Source: Collimonas rhizosphaerae
GTDB lineage: Bacteria; Pseudomonadota; Gammaproteobacteria; Burkholderiales; Burkholderiaceae_D
Direction of reading: 5' to 3'
Length of the DNA: 64,000 bases
Assembly (NCBI RefSeq): GCF_038896935.1
Contig: NZ_JBANDC010000021.1
Coordinates: 25,003 to 89,002, forward strand
This document shows, piece after piece, positions 15,684 through 24,745 of the stretch; the stretch's first letter is position 1; the number at the start of each line of letters is the position of its first letter. A program made the translations under genes and the position numbers. The notes beneath the pieces are model-generated. The model did no database searches. It worked only from the letters and a program-made list of their open reading frames with translations, and was not told the origin of the DNA.

Positions 15684-18440
15684 GTGACCCCATCTCTATT
15701 AAGCAGCACCGCCGCCTCGCGTTATTTTGCACGCTGGGTGAATGCCGAAGCCGGACGCGCCGGACAGGTCGCAGAGTTGGCCAAGCCGTTGACAAGATTA
15801 ACCGTCGACCAGACGCTGCTTAAGCACTTGTTACAAAAAGAAACAGATTCCGGCATGCCGTTACCGCGCGCCATGCGCCGCCTACGCAACCTGCTGGTAT
15901 GCACCCTGATCGAACGCGATTTGCGCGGGCTGGCCGACCTGGACGAAGTGGTCAGCGCCATCACCACTTTCGCCGAATTTGCAGTGCAAACCCACCTGGC
16001 GGCGCTGACCGCAGGCCTGGTGGCGCTGCATGGCACGCCGCTGGGCGAAGAATCGGGCCAGCCCCAGGAGTTGCTGGTGCTGGGCATGGGCAAGCTGGGC
16101 GGCTGCGAACTCAATATTTCCTCCGACATCGACCTGATCTTCACGTACGCGGAAGACGGCGATACGCAGACTACAAGCGCAGAACAGCGCTCATTGTCGA
16201 ACCATGAATTCTTCACCCGCCTCGGCAAGAAACTGATAGGTGCATTGTCCGAGATCACCGAAGACGGCTTCACCTTCCGGGTCGACATGGCGCTGCGGCC
16301 GAACGGCGCTTCCGGGCCTCTGGTGGCGAGCTTCAACATGGTCGAAACCTACCTGGTGACCCAGGGCCGGGAATGGGAGCGTTATGCCTGGTGCAAGGCG
16401 CGCGCGCTGACCGGGCGGCCGGAAGATATCGCCACCCTGGCCAACATCAGTCGTCCGTTCGTGTTCCGGCGTTACCTGGATTACGGCTCGATCGACGCCA
16501 TGCGTTCCATGCATGCGCAAATCCGCTCGGAAGTGAAACGCCTGGAAGCGCTGCATCCTGAGCGCAGCAATAACGTCAAGCTGGGACGCGGCGGCATCCG
16601 CGAAATCGAATTCCTGGCGCAGGTGTTCCAGCTGATCCGCGGCGGCCGCGATGGCGATTTGCGCGACCGCTCGACCCGCGCCACCCTGCGCACCCTGGCG
16701 GCCAAGAACCTGCTGGACGCCGCAGTGGTGGACAAGCTGCTGGCAGCCTACGATTTCCTGCGCAACCTGGAACACCGGCTGCAATACCTGGACGATGCGC
16801 AAACCCATACCTTCCCCACCAACGGCGCCGACTGCCTGATCATCGCCCAGGCCATGGGTTTTGCCGACGTGGCCTCATTGATGCAGGAACTCGACAAGCA
16901 CCGGACCCTGGTCGATGCCCAGTTCGACGACATCTTCAAGGACAAGCAGCACAGCCGCCCCAGCCAGCAAGACTGGGATGAGTGCGACAATCCCTTGCAC
17001 ACGCTGAGCGAAACCGACAGCCGCGAAACGATTGCGCTGGTGCTGACCCATTGCGGCTTCTCCGACGCCTCGGCGGCGGCGCAACGGCTGGTCACCACCT
17101 GGCAATCGACGCGCGTGCAAAACCTGCCGGCCGCCAGCCGCACGCGCCTGCTGGCGCTGGTCAACGCAGCGCTGCCGGTGGTCGCCGCCATCCCCGAACC
17201 CGAGCGCCACCTGCCTACCCTCAACCGCCTGCTGGATTTCCTGGAGGCGATCGTGCGGCGCGCCGCCTACCTGGCGCTGCTGACTGAATATCCCGCCACC
17301 CTGCATCGCGTGATCCGCATGATCAGCGCCAGCGACTGGGCCGCCAAATACCTGACCCAGCACCCGATCCTGCTGGACGAGCTGCTGGATCCGCGCAGCC
17401 TGAATGCCGCACCGGACTGGCCGGTGTTCGCCCAGGAATGCAAGCGCCAGCTCGACACCGCTCCCGGCGACACCGAACGCCAGATGGACATCCTGCGCGA
17501 AATGCACCACGCCCAGCAGTTCCGCCTGCTGGCGCAAGACCTGGAGGGCGTGCTCAGCGTCGAGGCGCTAGCCGACCACCTTTCGATCCTGGCTGACATC
17601 CTGGTCGCCGCCACCGTGCAGGCGATCTGGAACATGATGCCCGGCCGCCACCGCGAGACGCCGCTGTTCACCGTGATCGCCTACGGCAAGCTGGGCGGCA
17701 AGGAACTCGGTTATGTTTCCGACCTCGACGTGGTGTTCCTGTATGAGGATGAAGACCAGGATGGCCCGGCCCTGTACGCCAAGCTGGCGCAGCGCTTCAT
17801 CACCTGGATGACCAGCCATACGCCGGCCGGCATCCTGTTCGACATCGACATTGCGCTGCGCCCCGACGGCGCCAGCGGCCTGCTGGTATCGTCGTTCGGC
17901 AAATTCGAGAAATACCAGCGCGAATCGGCCTGGCTGTGGGAGCACCAGGCCCTGACCCGAGCCCGCTTCTGCGCCGGCGACGCCGCGATCGGCGAACGCT
18001 TCGAAACCCTGCGCGTGGAAGTGCTAAGCCAGCAGCGCGATGCCGCCAGGCTGCAAAGCGAAGTGCTGGAAATGCGCCAGAAAATGCGCGACGCCCATCC
18101 CAACCGCAGCGACCGTTTCGACCTCAAGCACGACGCCGGCGGCATGATCGACATCGAATTCCTGGTGCAATTCCTGATCCTGCGCCATGCCGCCGCCTAC
18201 CCGCAGCTGACCGCAGACATCGGCAATATCGCCTTGCTGAAACTGTGCGGGGAACTCGGACTGATTGATGGGGGCCTGGCTCACGCAGTAGCCGACGCTT
18301 ACCGGACTTTCCGCAAGCTGCAGCACCAGGGCCGTTTGCAGGGAGAGGAACGGGCGCGCGTGGCGGCGAGCCGCATAGCCGCGGAAATCTCCGTAGTAAA
18401 ACAATTGTGGACCGAGATTTTCAAGATCGCCGGCTCATGA
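15684..18440 (+). CDS. glnE: Bifunctional glutamine synthetase adenylyltransferase/deadenylase
   Basis: A 918-residue protein with two nucleotidyltransferase domains, each with its signature: GMGKLGGCELN..SDIDLIF near residue 135 (deadenylylation half) and AYGKLGGKELGYVSDLDVVF near residue 665 (adenylylation half). It controls glutamine synthetase activity in response to PII. A GTG start (15684) is used, and no better ATG is seen upstream. It is divergent from yhdP across 269 bp that show no clear regulatory motif. Complete, with the usual GlnE length. Confidence 0.95.
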   Translation: MTPSLLSSTAASRYFARWVNAEAGRAGQVAELAKPLTRLTVDQTLLKHLLQKETDSGMPLPRAMRRLRNLLVCTLIERDLRGLADLDEVVSAITTFAEFAVQTHLAALTAGLVALHGTPLGEESGQPQELLVLGMGKLGGCELNISSDIDLIFTYAEDGDTQTTSAEQRSLSNHEFFTRLGKKLIGALSEITEDGFTFRVDMALRPNGASGPLVASFNMVETYLVTQGREWERYAWCKARALTGRPEDIATLANISRPFVFRRYLDYGSIDAMRSMHAQIRSEVKRLEALHPERSNNVKLGRGGIREIEFLAQVFQLIRGGRDGDLRDRSTRATLRTLAAKNLLDAAVVDKLLAAYDFLRNLEHRLQYLDDAQTHTFPTNGADCLIIAQAMGFADVASLMQELDKHRTLVDAQFDDIFKDKQHSRPSQQDWDECDNPLHTLSETDSRETIALVLTHCGFSDASAAAQRLVTTWQSTRVQNLPAASRTRLLALVNAALPVVAAIPEPERHLPTLNRLLDFLEAIVRRAAYLALLTEYPATLHRVIRMISASDWAAKYLTQHPILLDELLDPRSLNAAPDWPVFAQECKRQLDTAPGDTERQMDILREMHHAQQFRLLAQDLEGVLSVEALADHLSILADILVAATVQAIWNMMPGRHRETPLFTVIAYGKLGGKELGYVSDLDVVFLYEDEDQDGPALYAKLAQRFITWMTSHTPAGILFDIDIALRPDGASGLLVSSFGKFEKYQRESAWLWEHQALTRARFCAGDAAIGERFETLRVEVLSQQRDAARLQSEVLEMRQKMRDAHPNRSDRFDLKHDAGGMIDIEFLVQFLILRHAAAYPQLTADIGNIALLKLCGELGLIDGGLAHAVADAYRTFRKLQHQGRLQGEERARVAASRIAAEISVVKQLWTEIFKIAGS

Positions 18441-18457
18441 AAACAGGGTTTTAAACG

Positions 18458-18805
18458 CTACCCAGTCAGTAATTTCATGAGCATGATGATAAGGGCACGG
18501 CCCCTGCGCTTGTCCGGCGGAGCAGCGCGCTCTTCACCGACAATTTCGTCGTCCAACGTCAGCTGCCCGGATTCGAAAGCCGTCAGGATCTGCCTGGCCG
18601 TCTCCACGTGCTCGGACGCCACCTGCAAGCGAGCCCCGCCGGTGGCGACCGCCAGCAAGGAATACACCTGGTTGATGCCGCCATCGACGACAAACGCCGG
18701 TATCCTCTCAGACTCAAGCAAAGCCCTCAGGACTTCCAGATCGGAGGGAATCGTTGAACGGGCAATCGTTTCAAAATCGCCCTGGCTGCGTACGCTAACT
18801 GTCAT
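18458..18805 (-). CDS. DUF2007-type putative signal-transducing protein
   Basis: A 115-residue protein. Residues ~10-75 match the DUF2007 pattern (ARSTIPSDLEVLRALLESERIPAFV..., GGARLQVASEHVETARQIL), a small ferredoxin-like fold of unknown function once proposed to be signal-transducing. A short hydrophobic tail (ALIIMLMKLL) may interact with the membrane. It is convergent with glnE, 17 nt away. Confidence 0.7.
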   Translation of the reverse strand: MTVSVRSQGDFETIARSTIPSDLEVLRALLESERIPAFVVDGGINQVYSLLAVATGGARLQVASEHVETARQILTAFESGQLTLDDEIVGEERAAPPDKRRGRALIIMLMKLLTG

Positions 18806-18910
18806 ACGGGCTCTCGGATTAAGTTAAAATATTCACAACATAAACCAGTATACCGCACTCACGCGGCCGGACATAAAGCCACGGTGAGGAGACTGCGCCG
18901 ATCCTACGCA

Positions 18911-18945
18911 AAAAAGCCCCGCTCAGTTAATGAGCGGGGCTTTTT
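18911..18945 (-). terminator. Terminator downstream of gap
   Basis: A 15-bp inverted repeat (AAAAAGCCCCGCTCA / TGAGCGGGGCTTTTT) with a 5-nt loop lies just beyond the gap stop. It has a U-tract in both orientations. Confidence 0.9.
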
Positions 18946-18969
18946 CATCATCCAAGCAAAACCAAGGTC

Positions 18970-19983
18970 TTACTTGGCGTTCACCAGTGCAACCGTGGTG
19001 TCCAGCATGCGGTTCGAGAAACCCCACTCGTTGTCGTACCAGCTCGACACCTTCACCAGGCGGCCGGAAACCTTGGTCAGCGTGGAGTCGAAATTCGACG
19101 ACGCCGGGTTGTGGTTGAAATCGACCGACACCAGCGGCTCGACGTTGTAAGTCAGCAGGCCCTTCAAGGCGCCGTTTTCCGAGGCATCTTTCATGATCGC
19201 GTTGACTTCATCGACAGTCGTGTCGCGCGCGGCGACAAACGACAGGTCGACCAGCGAAACGTTGATGGTCGGCACGCGGATCGCGAAACCGTCCAGCTTG
19301 CCGTTCAGCTCAGGCAGCACCAGGCCGACCGCAGCCGCAGCGCCGGTCTTGGCCGGGATCATGCTCATGGTGGCGGAACGGGCGCGGCGCAAGTCTTCGT
19401 GATAGACGTCGGTCAGCACCTGGTCGTTGGTGTAGGAGTGAACGGTAGTCATCAGGCCGTTCAGCACACCGATCTTGTCGTTCAGCGGCTTGACCAGCGG
19501 CGCCAGGCAGTTGGTGGTGCAGGAAGCGTTGGAGATCACGGTGTCGCTGGCTTTCAGCACGCCATGGTTGACGCCGAACACGACGGTGGCGTCGACATCC
19601 TTGCCGCCAGGCGCCGAGATGATGACTTTCTTGGCGCCGCCCTTGATGTGGGCGCTGGCCTTTTCCTTGGTGGTGAAGAAGCCGGTGCATTCCAGCACGA
19701 CGTCAACGCCCAGCTCGCCCCATGGCAGTTCGGCCGGGTTGCGCTGCGCCAGCACCTTGATGCGGTCGCCGTTGACCACGATGAAATCGCCGTCGACCGT
19801 GACAGTGCCAGGGAACTTGCCGTGGGCGGTATCGTACTGGGTCAGGTGGGCATTGGTTTTTGAGTCGCCGAGGTCGTTGATGGCGACGATCTCGATGTCA
19901 TGCTTTTTGCCGCCTTCGTAATGGGCGCGAAGGATGTTGCGGCCGATGCGGCCATAGCCATTGATGGCGACGCGGATAGTCAT
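18970..19983 (-). CDS. gap: Glyceraldehyde-3-phosphate dehydrogenase, type I
   Basis: A 337-residue enzyme with the NAD-binding start INGYGRIGRN, catalytic cysteine in SNASCTTNCLAP and C-terminal SWYDNEWGFSNRML. It oxidises glyceraldehyde 3-phosphate to 1,3-bisphosphoglycerate in the cytoplasm. A good AGGAGAA site precedes the ATG. It lies downstream of tkt and a GNAT gene on the same strand; tkt-gap linkage is usual in betaproteobacteria. A strong terminator follows. Confidence 0.97.
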   Translation of the reverse strand: MTIRVAINGYGRIGRNILRAHYEGGKKHDIEIVAINDLGDSKTNAHLTQYDTAHGKFPGTVTVDGDFIVVNGDRIKVLAQRNPAELPWGELGVDVVLECTGFFTTKEKASAHIKGGAKKVIISAPGGKDVDATVVFGVNHGVLKASDTVISNASCTTNCLAPLVKPLNDKIGVLNGLMTTVHSYTNDQVLTDVYHEDLRRARSATMSMIPAKTGAAAAVGLVLPELNGKLDGFAIRVPTINVSLVDLSFVAARDTTVDEVNAIMKDASENGALKGLLTYNVEPLVSVDFNHNPASSNFDSTLTKVSGRLVKVSSWYDNEWGFSNRMLDTTVALVNAK

Positions 19984-20037
19984 GCTTTTCTCCTAAGGTA
20001 TTAACAATGAATTTATTGCAACTACATCACACACGTT

Positions 20038-20613
20038 TCAACTGACCCTAATGGTACGCCAGCCATAGCCGGCTTCCTGCAAATCCAGGCCGTCCCAGCT
20101 GAACGGCTGCTCCACCAGCAGCTCGGCGCCCAGCATTTCGTAAAACTGCCGCGCCTGGCGGTTTTCCGCCAGCACCCACACCAGCATGTTGTTGGCGCCG
20201 GCGCTGGCCAGCGTTGCCGCCACGTGGGCCACCAGGCGGCGGCCGATGCCGGCGCGCTGCACCGACGGTTCCAGATAAATGGCAGTCAGCTCGGAGTCGT
20301 AGCCGAGCTTGGCTTCCTTGAGCGTCATGCCGGCTGCAAACCCGAGCACCTCGCCATCGACTTCGGCCACGAACACATTGGCCGCACTCGACGTCGCCGA
20401 CAGGATGCGGCTCCAGATGGCGGTGCTGTCTTCAACCTTCATGCCGTCCAGGTAGTCATCTGGAATGATGCCGCGGTAAGTGGCGCGCCAGCTGTCGATG
20501 CGCACTGCCGCGATCACCGGCGCATCGGCGACCGTGGCGCGGCGGATGACGACATCGCCAACGATGTTGGTGATGTCGAGACCCTTGGCCTTCTTGACTT
20601 CTCTTACATTCAT
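20038..20613 (-). CDS. GNAT-family N-acetyltransferase
   Basis: A 191-residue protein with a standard GNAT fold: IRRATVADAPVIAAV at residue ~22, ELTAIYLEPSVQRAGIGRRL (acetyl-CoA pyrophosphate loop R-x-x-G-x-G/A) near 110 and ENRQARQFYEMLGA near 155. The substrate is unknown. Its ATG overlaps the tkt stop (ATGA, 20610-20613), so it is translationally coupled to transketolase, with gap following; whether it acts on central metabolic enzymes is speculation. Confidence 0.8.
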   Translation of the reverse strand: MNVREVKKAKGLDITNIVGDVVIRRATVADAPVIAAVRIDSWRATYRGIIPDDYLDGMKVEDSTAIWSRILSATSSAANVFVAEVDGEVLGFAAGMTLKEAKLGYDSELTAIYLEPSVQRAGIGRRLVAHVAATLASAGANNMLVWVLAENRQARQFYEMLGAELLVEQPFSWDGLDLQEAGYGWRTIRVS

Positions 20614-22604
20614 GCCAGTATCAACTTGGTCTTGGCGACGACGTTTTCAACAGTGAAGCCGAAATGCTTGAACAGCACAGGAGCCGGAGCCGATTCGCCG
20701 AAGGTGTCGATGCCGACCACCGCGCCTTCCAGGCCGACATACTTGTGCCAGAACGCTGTCACGCCCGCTTCGATCGCCACGCGCGGCAGGCCGCGCTGCA
20801 ATACGCTGGCCTTGTAGGCCGCTTCCTGGCGGTCGAAGACATCGGCGCAAGGCATGGACACCACGCGCACTGCAATGCCTTCCTGGGCCAGCGCTGCCGC
20901 GGATTGCATCGCCAGTTCCACTTCGGAGCCGGTAGCGATCAGGATTGCCTTGGCGTCCGGCGCATCTTTCAAGATGTAAGCGCCGCGCTTGATGGCGGCG
21001 ATCTGTGCCGCATCGCGCTCCTGGTATTGCAGGTTCTGGCGCGAGAAAATCAGCGTGCTTGGGCCGTTCTTGCGTTTTACCGCCTGCTCCCATGCTACCG
21101 CCGATTCAACCGTGTCGCACGGACGCCAGTTGTCCAGCTGCGGAATCAGGCGCAGGCTCGACACGTGTTCGACCGACTGGTGGGTCGGGCCGTCTTCGCC
21201 CAGGCCGATCGAATCGTGGGTGAACACGAAGATCGAACGGATCTTCATCAGCGCCGCCATGCGCAGTGCATTGCGGCTGTAGTCGGAGAAGGTCAGGAAG
21301 GTAGCGCCGAACGGGATGTAGCCGCCGTGCAGGGCGATGCCGTTGATCATGGCGCTCATGCCGAATTCGCGCACGCCGTAGTTGATGTGGTTGCCCGGCT
21401 GGTCGGCACGGACCGGCACCGATTCTTTCCAGTTGGTCAGGTTGGAACCGGTCAGGTCGGCCGAACCGCCGAGGAATTCCGGCAGCACCGGCGCCAGCGC
21501 CTGGATTGCGTTCTGGCTGGCTTTGCGGGTAGCGACGGTTTCTTTCTTGGCGACGCAGCTGGCGACATAGTCGCTCGCGACCTGTTCAAAATTGCCTGGC
21601 AGCTCGCCCTTCATGCGGCGCGTGAATTCAGCGGCCTGCTGCGGATATTCGGCAGCGTAAGCGGCGAACAGCGCGTTCCAGTCGCCTTCGAACTGCTTGC
21701 CTTGCGGCTTGGCGTCCCAGGCGGCGTAGACGTCTTCCGGGATTTCAAACGGCGGGTAAGTCCAGCCCAGGGCTTCGCGCGCAGCGGCGATTTCCTTGTC
21801 GCCCAATGCCGCGCCGTGCACCTTGTCGGTGCCGGCCAGGTTCGGCGAACCCTTGCCGATCACGGTTTTGCAGCAGATCAGGGTCGGCTTGTCGGACAGC
21901 TTGGCCTGGTGGATGGCGGCGCTGACAGCTTCGACATTGTGGCCGTCGACGGCGCGGATCACGTTCCAGCCGTAGGCTTCGAAACGCATCGGGGTGTCGT
22001 CCTTGAACCAGCCTTCGACGTGGCCGTCGATCGAGATGCCGTTGTCATCGTAGAGCGCGATCAGTTTCGACAGGCGCAGCGTGCCGGCCAGCGAACAGGC
22101 TTCGTGCGAAATGCCTTCCATCAGGCAGCCGTCGCCGACGAACGTGTAGGTGTAATGGTCGACCACCGGGAAATTGGCGCGGTTGAATTCCGCCGACAGC
22201 AGTTTTTCCGCCAGCGCCATGCCGACCGCATTGGTCAGGCCCTGGCCGAGCGGACCGGTGGTGGTTTCTATGCCTGGCGTGACGTCGACTTCAGGATGTC
22301 CCGGCGTCTTCGAATGCATCTGGCGGAAATTGCGCAGTTCGTCTATCGGCAGGTCGTAGCCGGTCAAGTGCAGCAAGGCGTACTGCAGCATCGAACCATG
22401 ACCGTTCGACAACACAAACCGGTCACGGTTGAACCAGTGCGGATTGGCCGGATTATGACGGTAGTGCTTGGCCCACAAGGCGACTGCGATTTCCGCCATG
22501 CCCATCGGCATGCCGGGATGGCCGGAGTTGGCTTTCTGTACAGCGTCCATTGCCAGCGCGCGGATTGCATTGGCCATCTTGGTAGTCGGGAGTGTGGAAG
22601 TCAT
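20610..22604 (-). CDS. tkt: Transketolase
   Basis: A 664-residue thiamine-diphosphate enzyme. It has SGHPGMPMG, the cofactor motif GDGCLMEGISHEACSLAG...DDN, and EDGPTHQSVEHVSSLR in the Pyr domain. It transfers two-carbon units in the pentose phosphate pathway. The ATG at 22604 (MTSTLPTTKMANAIR) matches family starts; the frame extends about 70 codons upstream without similarity. First gene of tkt-GNAT-gap on the minus strand. Confidence 0.96.
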   Translation of the reverse strand: MTSTLPTTKMANAIRALAMDAVQKANSGHPGMPMGMAEIAVALWAKHYRHNPANPHWFNRDRFVLSNGHGSMLQYALLHLTGYDLPIDELRNFRQMHSKTPGHPEVDVTPGIETTTGPLGQGLTNAVGMALAEKLLSAEFNRANFPVVDHYTYTFVGDGCLMEGISHEACSLAGTLRLSKLIALYDDNGISIDGHVEGWFKDDTPMRFEAYGWNVIRAVDGHNVEAVSAAIHQAKLSDKPTLICCKTVIGKGSPNLAGTDKVHGAALGDKEIAAAREALGWTYPPFEIPEDVYAAWDAKPQGKQFEGDWNALFAAYAAEYPQQAAEFTRRMKGELPGNFEQVASDYVASCVAKKETVATRKASQNAIQALAPVLPEFLGGSADLTGSNLTNWKESVPVRADQPGNHINYGVREFGMSAMINGIALHGGYIPFGATFLTFSDYSRNALRMAALMKIRSIFVFTHDSIGLGEDGPTHQSVEHVSSLRLIPQLDNWRPCDTVESAVAWEQAVKRKNGPSTLIFSRQNLQYQERDAAQIAAIKRGAYILKDAPDAKAILIATGSEVELAMQSAAALAQEGIAVRVVSMPCADVFDRQEAAYKASVLQRGLPRVAIEAGVTAFWHKYVGLEGAVVGIDTFGESAPAPVLFKHFGFTVENVVAKTKLILA

Positions 22605-22865
22605 GGTGTGAGCAGGTAGGCAGCAGTTGAAGATCGGTTGGAAAGCGGTTGGCGGGCGAAAAGCAGGGAAACAGCCCACAAAGGCCGGTATTTTACCAAA
22701 ATGCAGTCGATTCCGGTTCAAATCGGCGCATCTCTCCCGTGCTGGGGCGGTAAAATGCTGCCGCACCGCATGAAGCGCGTGACCGCACCGAAGCCGGATC
22801 GCGTTGTTTTGTTGCAATTCTCACATCCAATCACCTGTCCCCAATATTTTTCCATTGATCGCACC

Positions 22866-24125
22866 ATGCAAGGTTTACATCTGACGGCTGACTGTTACGA
22901 CTGCAGCTGCTCCCCGGGCTTGTTGCTAGACCCGATCCAGCTGCGCGAGTTCGTCATGGAACAAACCCTGCGTTCGGGGCTGACCGTGGTCGGAGAAAAA
23001 TTCCATCCGTTCCAGGCCGCCGACGGTAGCGCCGCCGGCATTACCTGCGCCTTGCTGCTGGCCGAATCGCACCTGGCGATCCATACCTGGCCCGAGCGCC
23101 AGGCGGTGACCCTGGACGTGTATGTCTGCAATTTCACGGAAGACAACAGCGCCAAGGCCAGCGGCTTGCTGAACGCCCTGGTCGCCGGCTTCGCGCCGGC
23201 CCGCCGGCAAACCCACCGCCTGCAACGCGGCAGCGGCGCCGACAACCAGACCCTGGCGCTGGAGCAGCTCACGCCCCATACCGCCTACGGCACGCAACTG
23301 GCGCCGCCGCTGGTGCAACTGCAATCGCCGTTCCAGCGCATAGAAATCGCCGAGTCCGCCGAATTCGGCAAAGTGATGCGGCTGGACGGCGCCTACATGA
23401 CTTCCGAGCGCGACGAATTTTTCTATCACGAATGCCTGGTCCATCCGGCCGCGCTCAGCCACCCGCACCCGCGCCGCGCCTTGATCGTCGGCGGCGGCGA
23501 CGGCGGCAGCAGCGAAGAACTGCTCAAGCATCCGTCGATAGAACAGCTGACCTTGTGCGAAATAGATCCTGCGGTGATCCAGGCGGCACGCCAGCACCTG
23601 CAATCGGTCCATCGAGGAGCGCTGGACGATGCGCGGCTGCGCCATGTCGCCCAGGACGGTTTTGCCTACGTACAGGAAGCGGCGCCCGCCGCTGCTGCCA
23701 ACCTGCGTTACGACCTGATCCTGCTTGACCTGACCGATCCGCAAGGCGCCGACGGCGGCGCGCTGGCAGCCGATTGCTACACCCTCGGATTCCTGCATGC
23801 CTGCCGCGCCTTGCTCAACCCGGGCGGCGCGCTGGTGATGCACCTGGGCAGCCCGTTCCACCACCCGCAACGATTCGCGTTGCTGCGCCAGCGTCTCGGC
23901 AGCGTCTTCAGCAAAGTCCATCCCTATACCGTGCACGTGCCGCTGTATGGCGCGCTGTGGGGCATGGCGATTGCCAGCGACAGCCTCGATCCGCTGCAGC
24001 TGGACAGCCGGGCGGCGGCAAGCCGCTTGCGGGAAAGAGCACTGGGCGAACTCCAGTACTACAACGAAAATGTCCATTCGGCACTATTCGCCTTACCCAA
24101 TTTCGTGCAGAATCTGGGCGCTTAG
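22866..24125 (+). CDS. Fused S-adenosylmethionine decarboxylase / polyamine aminopropyltransferase (SpeD-SpeE)
   Basis: A 419-residue fusion. Residues 1-~125 are a prokaryotic SpeD: GLHLTADCYDC, the self-cleavage site LLAESHLAIHTWPE (Ser68 becomes the pyruvoyl group) and TLDVYVC. Residues ~140-419 are an aminopropyltransferase with YGTQLAPPLVQLQSPFQRIEI-type start, RDEFFYHE, ALIVGGGDGGSSEE and LLDLTDP. Together they would make decarboxylated AdoMet and use it to form spermidine or a related polyamine. Start at 22866 is set by the SpeD start MQGLHL; the open frame continues 76 codons upstream without similarity. The stop codon lies inside a MITE-like repeat. ygiB and ygiC follow. Confidence 0.9.
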   Translation: MQGLHLTADCYDCSCSPGLLLDPIQLREFVMEQTLRSGLTVVGEKFHPFQAADGSAAGITCALLLAESHLAIHTWPERQAVTLDVYVCNFTEDNSAKASGLLNALVAGFAPARRQTHRLQRGSGADNQTLALEQLTPHTAYGTQLAPPLVQLQSPFQRIEIAESAEFGKVMRLDGAYMTSERDEFFYHECLVHPAALSHPHPRRALIVGGGDGGSSEELLKHPSIEQLTLCEIDPAVIQAARQHLQSVHRGALDDARLRHVAQDGFAYVQEAAPAAAANLRYDLILLDLTDPQGADGGALAADCYTLGFLHACRALLNPGGALVMHLGSPFHHPQRFALLRQRLGSVFSKVHPYTVHVPLYGALWGMAIASDSLDPLQLDSRAAASRLRERALGELQYYNENVHSALFALPNFVQNLGA

Positions 24126-24283
24126 TGGACTGTAACAGCCGATTCAGGAGTGAAGGGCGCGTACCCGGCACGCAGGGCAAGGCGCACAGCGGAGCAATAG
24201 CGAGCTATTGCGAGCATGTGCAACGCCGCCATGCGGGTCGGGTACGTGACAGGCACTTCTGAATTGGTTGTTACAGTTCACTA
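24123..24283. mobile_element. MITE-like 161-bp element with 30-bp terminal inverted repeats
   Basis: The arms 24123-24152 (starting TAGTGGACTGTAACAG) and 24254-24283 (ending TTACAGTTCACTA) are imperfect inverted repeats, about 25 of 30 matching. The interior is also self-complementary (GTACCCG / CGGGTAC; GGCGCACA / TGTGC-GCC; centre AATAGCGAGCTATT), so the whole unit can form a long hairpin. TA at both ends suggests a TA target duplication as left by IS630/mariner-type transposases. It provides the TAG stop of the SpeD-SpeE fusion. Confidence 0.65.
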
Positions 24284-24314
24284 GCATGTTGCTGCAAATT
24301 CATCGTTGCCTGAT

Positions 24315-24743
24315 ATGGAGAGCGTCTTGCCAACCACCGGTCTTTTGAAGCAAATCCCCGAAACTGCCGCGCCACCGGCCCGCAAGAGCCGCGCCGTGCC
24401 GCTGGTGCTGGCGGCCTCGGCGCTGATCGCAGGCTGCAGTCCACGACAGGCGCGCGACGAATACGCCAGCCAGGACGATTGCAAGAAAGACTGGGGACGT
24501 CCCGAGCTGTGCCAGCCGGCATCGGGCGGCAGCTCAGGAGGCAGCCACGGCGGCACTTACTACGGCCGCTACTACGGTCCCAGTTACGACGAAGGCGAAC
24601 GCGCAAGCGCGCAACGCAGCGCACGCAGCGGCGGCAACAGTTTTGGCTTGACTGGCAGTGGCGGCGAGAGCAACCACTCGGTCGGCCGCAGCGTGTCGCG
24701 CGGCGGCTTCGGCGGCGCCCACATTTCGTCCGCCGGCGGCTGA
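24315..24743 (+). CDS. YgiB-like (DUF1190) lipoprotein
   Basis: A 142-residue protein. After a basic N-terminal stretch, residues ~33-48 (PLVLAASALIAGC) form a lipoprotein signal with lipobox LIAGC. Next comes EYASQDDCKKDWGRPELCQ, resembling YATREDC..EFGEGQC of E. coli YgiB, then a Gly/Ser/Tyr-rich tail. The function of YgiB is unknown. It is 2 nt upstream of ygiC, the same pair as in E. coli ygiBC and yjfMC. An upstream TTG (24306) is an alternative start. The long n-region before the hydrophobic core is unusual and a later start is possible. Confidence 0.75.
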   Translation: MESVLPTTGLLKQIPETAAPPARKSRAVPLVLAASALIAGCSPRQARDEYASQDDCKKDWGRPELCQPASGGSSGGSHGGTYYGRYYGPSYDEGERASAQRSARSGGNSFGLTGSGGESNHSVGRSVSRGGFGGAHISSAGG

Positions 24744-24745
24744 AC

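Noticed and set aside
22638..22865. N-terminal extension of the SpeD-SpeE fusion
   Set aside because: SpeD similarity begins exactly at MQGLHL (22866); the upstream part overlaps the tkt promoter region and resembles no family.
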